NCBI GenBank assembly: GCA_964557205.1 | Contig: CAZKZI010000093.1 | Location: 1-13,736, forward strand | Direction: 5' to 3' | From: JAQVQN01 sp964557205 | GTDB taxonomy: Bacteria > Verrucomicrobiota > Kiritimatiellia > RFP12 > UBA1067 | DNA: 13,736 nucleotides | Shown here: positions 1 to 5,818 of the stretch, one piece after another | How positions within the stretch are numbered: position 1 is the first letter of the stretch | Layout of the letters: every line of letters begins with the position of its first letter | The notes under the pieces: model-generated | Databases searched by the model: none | Seen by the model: the letters and a program-made list of their open reading frames with translations, nothing else | What the model was told of the DNA's origin: nothing | Translations under genes and position numbers: made by a program

Positions 1-98
1 AAAGCCAGAAACCCGTTGACTATTTTCCGACGATTTGATTAAGTGAGGTATGTTTAGGGGACTGGTGTGCCTTGATAAAGCGAACGGGGGTTATGGTT

Positions 99-1727
99 AT
101 GAACACAATGAAGATGATCAGAAATCGGGTTTCTCAACTGGCGGTTTGGATGATGACTGCATTCACGTTGACGCTCCATTCATTCGGCGCGGACGGGACG
201 TGGACGAATGACGCGAGCGGCACCTGGGGCACGGCCGGCAACTGGGCCGGGGGTACCATCGCCAACGGAGCGGGGTCGCTGGCGAACTTCAGCACCATCG
301 ACATCACGGCGGCGCGAACAGTCACCCTGGATACCAGCCGCACGATCGGTGGGCTCATCTTCGGCGATGCCAATTGGTCGAACAGCGGATTCAATTGGGC
401 CCTGCAGAGCAGCGGGGGAACTATCCTCACTCTGGATAACACGGGCGGCCCGGGCGGCAACCCGCCCACGATCACCGCTGGCTTTGCTAATGGTACCCTA
501 ACCAGTATCAGGGCGGTTTTGGCCGGCTCAAACGGCCTGAACCTCTCCCTTCCCTGGTCGAACTACGACAGTACGCGCGGCACCGCCTCGGCATCTGCCG
601 GCTTAACTGTGTCCCAAACGTCCGCCAGGTTCATTTTCAGTGTGGAAAACACCCTGAGCGGAGCGCTCACGGTGATGGATGGTGGGCTCGTCCAAACCTA
701 CGGAGCCTTCACAAATTTCGGCACAGCCACATCTCTTGTTTTATCCGGAAACAGCGTCTTCCAAAACGGTGAATCGAATACGGGCACTCCAGCAAACAAC
801 AACGGCGTCAGCAACCGCATCGGCGATGGCACCGCCACGCTCAGCCTCGGCGGAGCGAGCGGTGCGGGCACCTTCACCATGGCCTTCCCGGCCGCAGCCA
901 AAACCCACGCCCAGACCTTCGCGGGGCTCACGGTCAACGCCGGCCAGAACGTGCTGAACACCGTCGGTGCCGTAGCCGGTACGCTCAACCTCGCCTTTGC
1001 CGGTACAGCGGGCGGCGCGGGCTACGTCCGGGGCGTCAACGGCCTGCTGAACGTTGCGACCAACACCGGCTTCAATGCGCAGTTTTCCAACGCCCCCACC
1101 GCCGCGGGTGGCTCCAGTGTGGCGGGCACGGCAGCTAGCGGCGATGAAATCCTCATCGGCGCGACGCTCGCGGGCAGCGACTTCATCAAGGCGGCGTCCG
1201 GAAACCTCGGGGCAGCGACCTACGTCACCACGCTCACCGCCGACAAGAACGTCAACGTCACCAGCGCCCTCGCGACCAGCGGCAGCCTCTCCATCAACAG
1301 TCTGCGTCTCGGCGACACGACCAAGCGCACGGTGACCCTCGGCGCGAGCGACACCCTTACCCTCGCCAGCGGCGGCATCCTGTTGCCGTCTTCTATGACC
1401 ACGGACAACATCAACCACACGATCACGGGCGGCAGCCTCACCAGCGGCACGGGCGATCTCTGGATCTACTCCGCATCGGGAACCCAGACTACACGCACCG
1501 GCAACGTCAACGGCAATCCGCGCGCAGCCTACTACGCCGCCACGATCGCCTCGAAGATCACCGGCAACATCTCGCTCACTGTGGGCGGCGGCTTCGGTTC
1601 ACAGGTCGTGATCAGCGGTGCCAACGACTACACCGGCGGAACCTTCCTCGAAAACGGCCTCATTGCCGTGAATGCCGATAGCCGCCTAGGTGCGAGCAAC
1701 GGTCTCCCGCAGGCGTTTCGCCTGTAA
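99..1727 (+). CDS. Secreted autotransporter-associated beta-strand repeat protein, C-terminally truncated
   Basis: A surface or secreted beta-helix-like protein, 542 residues from the ATG at 99. The frame is open from a TTG at 72 and another ATG lies at 93, but 99 places a GGGGG/GA-rich stretch 8 nt upstream and starts directly at a signal peptide (basic MKMIRNR, hydrophobic VSQLAVWMMTAFTLTL, probable cleavage near SFGA at 28-31). The mature protein is rich in Gly, Ala, Ser, Thr and Asn. It opens with the family's N-terminal pattern (TWGTAGNWAGG, about 42-52, then TVTLDTSRTIGGLIFGD, 74-90). Near the end VISGANDYTGGTFLENG (504-520) matches the start of an autotransporter-associated beta-strand repeat. 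Family members usually continue for several such repeats and end in a PEP-CTERM anchor or beta-barrel. Here the protein stops at residue 542 with neither, so it looks truncated. Its substrate or ligand is unknown. No partner gene lies nearby, and the next genes are convergent. Confidence 0.8.
   Translation: MNTMKMIRNRVSQLAVWMMTAFTLTLHSFGADGTWTNDASGTWGTAGNWAGGTIANGAGSLANFSTIDITAARTVTLDTSRTIGGLIFGDANWSNSGFNWALQSSGGTILTLDNTGGPGGNPPTITAGFANGTLTSIRAVLAGSNGLNLSLPWSNYDSTRGTASASAGLTVSQTSARFIFSVENTLSGALTVMDGGLVQTYGAFTNFGTATSLVLSGNSVFQNGESNTGTPANNNGVSNRIGDGTATLSLGGASGAGTFTMAFPAAAKTHAQTFAGLTVNAGQNVLNTVGAVAGTLNLAFAGTAGGAGYVRGVNGLLNVATNTGFNAQFSNAPTAAGGSSVAGTAASGDEILIGATLAGSDFIKAASGNLGAATYVTTLTADKNVNVTSALATSGSLSINSLRLGDTTKRTVTLGASDTLTLASGGILLPSSMTTDNINHTITGGSLTSGTGDLWIYSASGTQTTRTGNVNGNPRAAYYAATIASKITGNISLTVGGGFGSQVVISGANDYTGGTFLENGLIAVNADSRLGASNGLPQAFRL
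1710..1724. repeat. Perfect GC hairpin at the 3' end of the beta-strand protein gene
   Basis: CAGGCG-TTT-CGCCTG is a perfect 6-bp stem with a 3-nt loop. It encodes the last residues before the TAA at 1725-1727. No T-run follows, so it is not a standard terminator. A second small stem follows at 1736-1751 (ATGCC/GGCAT). The hairpin sits where the repeat-family pattern is lost, so it may mark a rearrangement junction. Confidence 0.5.
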
Positions 1728-1810
1728 AGCTTGCAATGCCGGTCTAGGCATACATTCAAATTCCGGTTGCCAGATACGGTTCTCGATAATCGGTTTGATG
1801 TTCATCGCGC

Positions 1811-2248
1811 TCACTTGGCCTCGTTGAAAAGGGTTATGGCGTCCAGTACGTCTCGTCCGGCGGCCTTGAGCGCTTCGATGGCACGATCAGGATTGTCGAA
1901 GCGAAACACCAGCACGGCCTCAGAACCGTGCCGAAAGGCAAAAGCGTACATGTACTCTATGTTCACGCCGCATTTGCCGATGATTTCAAGCATCTCGGCC
2001 ATACCGCCGGGGCGGTCTGCAACCGTAGCCGCAACGACCTCGCGAACGTTAACGACATAGCCAGCTTTCTCCAGCACATCTTTGGCTTTTTTCCACTCTT
2101 CGACAATCAGACGAACTATGCCGAACTGTTGAGTGTCGGCCAGTGACAGGGTCACGATGTTGCAGTTGCTCTCTGCCAGAGTGCGGCAGATGGCGTTAAG
2201 GTGCCCGGGCTTGTTTTCTAGAAACAGCGATATTTGATGAATTTTCAT
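1811..2248 (-). CDS. Tandem ACT-domain protein, amino-acid-binding regulator
   Basis: A 145-residue cytoplasmic protein made of two ACT domains. The first, about residues 1-70, begins MKIHQISLFLENKPGHLNAI with the characteristic Gly-His of the ligand loop. The second, about 70-140, has ADRPGGMAEMLEIIGKCGVNIEYMY. ACT pairs bind amino acids allosterically. Stand-alone double-ACT proteins are often encoded beside phenylacetate-CoA ligase genes and indolepyruvate ferredoxin oxidoreductase genes in anaerobes, which suggests sensing of an aromatic or branched amino acid. The start is well fixed: AAGGAGGA (complement of 2255-2262) lies 6 nt before the ATG. It is the second gene of an operon, 40 nt after the ligase stop. 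No obvious terminator is visible in the 83 bp before the convergent gene. The ligand is not deducible from sequence. Confidence 0.88.
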   Translation of the reverse strand: MKIHQISLFLENKPGHLNAICRTLAESNCNIVTLSLADTQQFGIVRLIVEEWKKAKDVLEKAGYVVNVREVVAATVADRPGGMAEMLEIIGKCGVNIEYMYAFAFRHGSEAVLVFRFDNPDRAIEALKAAGRDVLDAITLFNEAK

Positions 2249-2288
2249 TGTGTATCCTCCTTAGAAGTGGGTGGGTATGCTTTTAGAA

Positions 2289-3632
2289 TCAGTTTTTCTT
2301 ACGCAGGTCAGTTACGCGGCTCAATTTCCCCTCGCTGCGCGGCAAAGTGTGTGGTTCGACCAGTGTTATTTTTGCACTGACATTGATGATTTTTTGCACG
2401 GCATGAGCTATTTGCGTGCGCAGAATCTGAAGCGCCTTGATGTCATCGCTGAACACGTCTTTGGTGACCTCGACCTTGATTTCAAGTGTGTCGAGGCCGC
2501 CGTCTTTGTCCACTAAAATGACATAATGCGGCAGCACAGATTCGATCGACATCAAGCCGGCCTCGATCTGTGACGGGAAGACGTTTACCCCGCGGATGAT
2601 CAGCATGTCATCGGTGCGGGCGCTGATGCGTTCAATGGCTCGGATCGTACGTCCGCAGGCACAGGGTTCCGCGTAAAGGCGTGAAATGTCGCGGGTGCGG
2701 TAACGCAACATCGGCGTACCGGTGCGTGTAAGCGTGGTGAAGACCAATTCACCTTGTTCACCGTCAGGAAGCGGTTCCAGCGTATCAGGATCGATGATCT
2801 CGGGATAGAAGTGATCCTCGAAAACGTGCATACCGCGACGAGCCAGACAATCGTTGGCAACGCCCGGGCCGCAGATTTCGGTCAGTCCGTATATGTCGTG
2901 CGCGTTGATGCCGCTCAGGCTCTCGATCTTGGTGCGCATCTCTTCGGTCCACGGTTCTGCCCCGAAAACTCCGTGTTTCAGTCGCATGTCGGATTTGAAG
3001 TCGATGCCCTTTTTCATGCCCTCGTCAATCAGATGCAGAAAATAGCTGGGTGTACAGGCTATGACGGTAACGCCCATATCCTTCATCAGCATGAGTTGGC
3101 GGTCGGTGTTGCCGCCAGAGATCGGCAGCACGGCACAGCCGAGCCCCTCGCCGCCGTAATGCAGTCCAAGGCCGCCGGTAAAGAGACCGTAACCGTAGGC
3201 TACCTGCATAACATCGGAACTGCGCACACCGCACATAGCCAGAGATCGCATACAGCCATTCTGCCACACGTTGATATCGTTCTGAGTGTTGCCGATTATA
3301 ATAGGTTTGCCTGTGGTGCCGCTAGAGCAGTGGAAGCGAACAATGTTGTTCATTGGTGATGCGAAAAGTCCGAACGGATATTCGTCGCGCAGGTCGGTCT
3401 TAAGCATAAAAGGCAACAGCGCGATATCCTTCAGATTTTTGATATGTTCCGGGCGCACGCCGCGTTCATCCATGCGTTTGCGAGTCAGCGGCACGTTTTC
3501 ATAAACCTGTTTGACCAGCCCTTGAAGCCGGTGCAATTGCAAAGCTTGCAGTTGCTCGGCTGGCATGTAGTCAGGGGCGCTGACAGGATGCACCGGGGTG
3601 TTCAGATCGTTCGCGTACTCATAGCATGACAT
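2289..3632 (-). CDS. paaK: Phenylacetate-CoA ligase family protein (AMP-forming)
   Basis: A 447-residue adenylate-forming enzyme that should convert an aryl acetate (phenylacetate or indoleacetate type), CoA and ATP to the aryl-acetyl-CoA, AMP and PPi. Visible motifs are the AMP-binding P-loop SSGTTGKP (103-110), GAEPWTEEMR (224-233), DIYGLTE (246-252), YRTRD (311-315), a Cys pair CACGR (324-328), the PaaK C-terminal lid motif IIRGVNVFPSQIE (345-357), and PRSEGK with the probable catalytic Lys at 436. Length is normal (about 430-450). An in-frame GTG/ATG-type extension reaches 3659, but AGGAG (complement of 3639-3643) 6 nt before 3632 fixes the start. It is the first gene of an operon with the ACT-domain gene. 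In anaerobes such pairs act in oxidative fermentation of aromatic amino acids together with indolepyruvate oxidoreductase, which is not in this window. Exact acyl substrate is inferred, not shown. Confidence 0.92.
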   Translation of the reverse strand: MSCYEYANDLNTPVHPVSAPDYMPAEQLQALQLHRLQGLVKQVYENVPLTRKRMDERGVRPEHIKNLKDIALLPFMLKTDLRDEYPFGLFASPMNNIVRFHCSSGTTGKPIIIGNTQNDINVWQNGCMRSLAMCGVRSSDVMQVAYGYGLFTGGLGLHYGGEGLGCAVLPISGGNTDRQLMLMKDMGVTVIACTPSYFLHLIDEGMKKGIDFKSDMRLKHGVFGAEPWTEEMRTKIESLSGINAHDIYGLTEICGPGVANDCLARRGMHVFEDHFYPEIIDPDTLEPLPDGEQGELVFTTLTRTGTPMLRYRTRDISRLYAEPCACGRTIRAIERISARTDDMLIIRGVNVFPSQIEAGLMSIESVLPHYVILVDKDGGLDTLEIKVEVTKDVFSDDIKALQILRTQIAHAVQKIINVSAKITLVEPHTLPRSEGKLSRVTDLRKKN

Positions 3633-3645
3633 TGTTTTCTCCTGT

Positions 3646-3663
3646 TTATGTGCCGCCACATAA
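3646..3663. promoter_or_regulatory. Perfect palindrome between paaK promoter and ribosome binding site (candidate operator)
   Basis: TTATGTG-CCGC-CACATAA is an uninterrupted 7-bp inverted repeat with a 4-nt centre. It lies just upstream of the paaK Shine-Dalgarno sequence (complement of 3639-3643) and downstream of a good extended -10 at 3685-3693. That is the usual place for a repressor operator. As RNA it would form a hairpin next to the ribosome binding site, so translational control is an alternative. No regulator gene is in the window. Confidence 0.5.
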
Positions 3664-3684
3664 TGAAGGCATTTTTTGCGGTAA

Positions 3685-3693
3685 ATATTAGCA
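3685..3693 (-). promoter_or_regulatory. Extended -10 promoter for the paaK-ACT operon
   Basis: On the minus strand TGC-TAATAT forms a TGn extended -10 box. Any -35 is weak (TTCATA about 17 nt further upstream, complement of 3708-3713). Transcription would begin near 3678, giving a leader of about 45 nt that includes the palindrome at 3646-3663. Confidence 0.4.
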
Positions 3694-3929
3694 GGTTGCC
3701 GCCGCGGTATGAAAGTCGAAATCGGGATTGTTACGCTTTATTGACTCCTACGGCCCTCTTCACGACCCGGTCCCGTTGCTCTGGTTGCGTCCCCGCAGAG
3801 CCCTACCCTCCGAACCACAGTAACACGATAGCACCCGGCAGACGACTGTGCTATGCTTTTCTCTGTCGTGTCCTCTAAAAAGGAGACACACAAAGTTCTC
3901 TGGAAAACTGACCTGAACCTTTGATTATC
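3694..3929. other. Intergenic region with stem-loops, no recognised gene
   Basis: No convincing coding region is present; a 90-residue minus-strand frame across it translates repeat DNA and resembles nothing I know. Two perfect inverted repeats are visible: GCTCTG/CAGAGC at 3778-3801 (12-nt loop) and ATAGCAC/GTGCTAT at 3828-3854 (13-nt loop). An imperfect GTGTC/GACAC stem lies at about 3868-3890. They lie upstream of the predicted paaK promoter, so they are probably not its leader. I could not match the region to a tRNA, riboswitch or other known RNA. Confidence 0.45.
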
Positions 3930-3964
3930 AACTTCCGACTTCTGTATTCCGACTCCTGACTCCT
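3930..3964. repeat. Degenerate heptamer tandem repeat, array A
   Basis: Five consecutive 7-bp units in phase: aacttcc, gacttct, gtattcc, gactcct, gactcct. The last two are identical. The array lies between the divergent paaK operon and hicB, and its units match those of the arrays near 12573 and 13254 (ACTCCTG/ATTCCTA type). Confidence 0.75.
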
Positions 3965-3966
3965 GT

Positions 3967-3990
3967 GCGAATTCAACTAAGTTGAATCGC
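3967..3990. repeat. Inverted repeat upstream of hicB
   Basis: ATTCAAC-TAA-GTTGAAT (3971-3987) is a perfect 7-bp dyad. It extends to GCG/CGC on the outside if A3970 is bulged. It directly abuts heptamer array A and lies about 20 bp upstream of the candidate hicB -35. It could be an operator or part of the repeat element. Confidence 0.5.
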
Positions 3991-4010
3991 CCCCGCCCCT
4001 CATATATCAT

Positions 4011-4040
4011 TTGCTGTTTATTTTATAATTTTGATAAAAT
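4011..4040 (+). promoter_or_regulatory. Candidate hicB promoter
   Basis: TTGCTG (4011-4016), 18-nt spacer, TAAAAT (4035-4040), ending 19 nt before the hicB ATG. A better -10 hexamer, TATAAT, is at 4024-4029 but has no matching -35. The whole stretch is strikingly AT-rich compared with its surroundings. Confidence 0.4.
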
Positions 4041-4059
4041 TCATACAAAGAGGTGTTTT

Positions 4060-4269
4060 ATGAATAGAACTTTTACAGCCATACTTCATAAAGAAGATAA
4101 TCTGTATGTTGCAGAATGCCCCGAGACGAGTACTGCCAGCCAGGGTGAAACAATCGAAGAAGCTATAGCCAACTTAAAGGAAGCTACCGAGCTATATATG
4201 GAAGAATTTCCACTAAAGTCGGGTTCTCATCCAATTTTAACGACTTTTGAGGTTCCTGCATATGCCTGA
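4060..4269 (+). CDS. hicB: HicB-family antitoxin, orphaned
   Basis: A 69-residue HicB-like antitoxin. The family blocks the HicA mRNA interferase by direct binding. Sequence features are the typical beta-beta-alpha start (FTAILHKEDNLYVAECPE, residues 4-21), then the SQGETIEEAIANLKEATELYMEE segment (28-50). It is a short form with no DNA-binding domain after the HicB fold. The frame is open upstream to 3982, but GAGGTG at 4050-4055, 4 nt before the ATG, supports 4060. Base composition is clearly more AT-rich than neighbouring genes, in line with horizontal acquisition. Its stop TGA (4267-4269) overlaps the hicA start region, the usual hicB-hicA arrangement, but hicA is broken. Whether this antitoxin still has a role, such as neutralising another HicA, cannot be seen here. 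Confidence 0.87.
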   Translation: MNRTFTAILHKEDNLYVAECPETSTASQGETIEEAIANLKEATELYMEEFPLKSGSHPILTTFEVPAYA

Positions 4270-4352
4270 GCTACCTCGAATCTCCGGAGCACAAGCCATC
4301 AAGGTTTTTAAAGCTAGGATTTAAGGAGGATAACAGGGTTCCTTCACGCCAC
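4262..4352 (+). pseudogene. hicA: hicA toxin remnant, frameshifted
   Basis: The ATG at 4262-4264 overlaps the last codons of hicB and encodes MPELPRISGAQAIKVFKA, a good match to the N-terminus of HicA toxins. The next codons read Arg-Ile-stop (TAA 4322-4324). In the frame shifted by one base the expected text resumes as GFKEDNRV and then degrades (GGA at 4317 onward). A 2-nt loss turning GCTCTAGGA into GCTAGGA would explain the break. The Gly-Ser-His region that carries the catalytic His is not recoverable cleanly in any frame. HicA proteins are usually about 60-85 residues, so the toxin should be inactive. A sequencing error is possible for the first break but not for the further decay downstream. 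Confidence 0.75.
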
Positions 4353-4421
4353 CTCCCAACCGCTCGTTCCTCGCTCAGTTGGAGCGTGCGCACATCGTTG
4401 AGTCAGAAACGAAAATAACCC

Positions 4422-5591
4422 ATGCGAAAGAGAATGATTGTTGGTCTGTTGTGGTGTATGGGAGTCGTGTGCTGTAGAGGTGAAGATGCCACCAGTTTGC
4501 TCGACAATAATCTCCGGTGCGTGGATTTGTCTGACCTTACTTCAAGTGTGCCACTCGCCGTGACTCGGTCAATTCAGATCCTTTGGCGAACAGAGGCCTG
4601 GGAGCACAACACATTTGACCGGAGCGACGACGACTCCGTGGGCTACCCCACGGTAGTAAAGAACGACCGCGGCGGGAATCCTGACAACAAGTATTATCTG
4701 TACTATGCACATCATGACCCGTGTTCGGGCATCGGCTGTGCGATTGCAGAGGCCATCGAAGGACCGTACAGGAAGCTCGCCAACCTGGACACGAACCGTC
4801 AAGACAGCATCGTGTTGGCGAACCCGCATTACCCGATATCGAAACCGCCTGTCAGCGATCCTTCCCACTACTCAAGTCCATGCGTTATCTGGAACGAGGA
4901 CGAGAAGCTCTGGTTCATGTACTTCCACTACTACAACCACTGTAACGCCGCATGGAAAGCGGCAGGCGGTGCGGGATACGGCCACCAGATGACAGCGTTG
5001 GCCACTTGCCCGGATTTGGCCTCGCATAAATGGACCGTGCTGAAAGATCCGAAGGTCGGGAAAATAAGCGTGGTGGATATAGTGCCCGTCCTGCCCACCA
5101 CGGAGAAGAAGTGGATGAACAGTCAGTCGTCTTACCATGCCATTCAGCGGCTGGCGGATGGGCAATGGCTCGCGTTCATGCGCGGCACGTCGGCTGATCA
5201 GATTGTGCAACTGGGGTTTGCCATGTCAGAGGACGGCAGGCAGTGGAACTACTTCCCGAAAAATCCGGTGATCCATCAAAACGACGGAAGTGGCGGACAG
5301 AAAGGCGTCTATCGCCCATATTTTGTGGGCTATCTCGGGAAGAACAAGTCCGGAAAACAGGAATACCTCGTTGTCTGGGGTGAGAGTCCAGCGGAAGCAG
5401 ACGTACCAAAGGTTACGTATGGATACACGACTGACTTTATCAGGGTTCAGCGGGATGCAAGGGGATATGCCAACTGGAAGATGGCGGTAGATGGGCCGAT
5501 AAGCCCTTGGCGAGAGGGAAACAGGCTCTACCTGTTCTCAGGGAAGCATGTGCAAGTCATGATTCTACCGGTGTTATCGAAGGTATTTTGA
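4422..5591 (+). CDS. Secreted five-bladed beta-propeller protein, glycoside hydrolase-like
   Basis: A 389-residue exported protein with an N-terminal signal peptide (MRKRM, then hydrophobic IVGLLWCMGVVCC). The Cys pair at 17-18 has no clean lipobox, so lipoprotein status is doubtful. Blade-like repeats of the GH43/GH32-type propeller are visible: YPTVVKND followed by KYYLYYAHHD (75-99), SSPCVIWNEDEKLWFMYFHYY (151-171, split as two strands), SYHAIQRLADGQWLAFMRG (237-255), and VYRPYFVGYLG with YLVVWGES (297-322). This suggests action on plant or algal polysaccharide outside the cytoplasm. I cannot assign the three catalytic acids or the substrate, and a non-catalytic propeller is possible. TAA immediately precedes the ATG in frame (4416-4418), so the start must be 4422 or the Met at 4434. 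No Shine-Dalgarno sequence is visible. It is a single gene with hicBA remnants upstream. Confidence 0.72.
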   Translation: MRKRMIVGLLWCMGVVCCRGEDATSLLDNNLRCVDLSDLTSSVPLAVTRSIQILWRTEAWEHNTFDRSDDDSVGYPTVVKNDRGGNPDNKYYLYYAHHDPCSGIGCAIAEAIEGPYRKLANLDTNRQDSIVLANPHYPISKPPVSDPSHYSSPCVIWNEDEKLWFMYFHYYNHCNAAWKAAGGAGYGHQMTALATCPDLASHKWTVLKDPKVGKISVVDIVPVLPTTEKKWMNSQSSYHAIQRLADGQWLAFMRGTSADQIVQLGFAMSEDGRQWNYFPKNPVIHQNDGSGGQKGVYRPYFVGYLGKNKSGKQEYLVVWGESPAEADVPKVTYGYTTDFIRVQRDARGYANWKMAVDGPISPWREGNRLYLFSGKHVQVMILPVLSKVF

Positions 5592-5619
5592 CCATCCGTT
5601 TCACGTATCGGAACAATGC

Positions 5620-5645
5620 CATACGTAATCTTTTGGATGCGTATG
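5620..5645. repeat. Inverted repeat after the propeller gene
   Basis: CATACG (5620-5625) and CGTATG (5640-5645) form a perfect 6-bp stem, with a further ATC/GAT pairing possible inside around a TTTTG loop. It begins 28 nt after the stop codon at 5591. No T-run follows, so a terminator role is only a guess. Confidence 0.3.
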
Positions 5646-5713
5646 CCGCCCAACACATGAAATAAGTCCCAACAAGACAGCGTGTCGAACGCGAATACAT
5701 GCCAGCTGCATTT

Positions 5714-5741
5714 AACCTAATAGCCTACAGCCTAAAACGTT
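5714..5741. repeat. Degenerate heptamer tandem repeat, array B
   Basis: Units aacctaa, tagccta, cagccta, aaacgtt in 7-bp phase. The last 14 bases, cagcctaaaacgtt, match cagcctaaaccgta at 13240-13253 with two differences and in the same phase. It lies between the convergent propeller and speA genes. Confidence 0.65.
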
Positions 5742-5750
5742 AACAACCTG

Positions 5751-5766
5751 GCGTCCTATGGGACGC
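5751..5766. terminator. Hairpin between convergent propeller and speA genes
   Basis: GCGTCC-TATG-GGACGC is a perfect 6-bp GC-rich stem with a 4-nt loop, placed between the two convergent stops. Tails are only weakly T-rich on either strand, so it is a possible but not canonical intrinsic terminator. A wider ATCTCTT/AAGAGAT pairing (5773-5779 with 5810-5816) lies beside it. Confidence 0.35.
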
Positions 5767-5818
5767 TACTGAATCTCTTAAAACAAATGAATCGCATAGG
5801 CGCGGGGTCAAGAGATCG

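Noticed and set aside
741..1418. 225-codon minus-strand frame opposite the beta-strand repeat gene
   Set aside because: Antisense shadow with Gly/Arg/Ala-rich low-complexity text and no domain I recognise.
1736..1751. ATGCC/GGCAT stem considered as a terminator for the paaK-ACT operon
   Set aside because: Only 5 bp and no T-run on the minus-strand side.
1731..2060. Plus-strand frame after the beta-strand gene stop, considered as its continuation
   Set aside because: It is in the same reading frame as the gene but its text is not repeat-like and most of it is antisense to the ACT-domain gene.
3740..3800. GGGTCGTGA (ZTP riboswitch-like) and GGGACGCAA (c-di-GMP riboswitch-like) strings on the minus strand
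   Set aside because: The remaining conserved parts of both riboswitches are missing, and the segment lies upstream of the predicted promoter rather than in the leader.
3738..4010. 90-codon minus-strand frame in the paaK-hicB gap
   Set aside because: It translates the heptamer array and stem-loops, has no ribosome binding site worth noting and no family resemblance.
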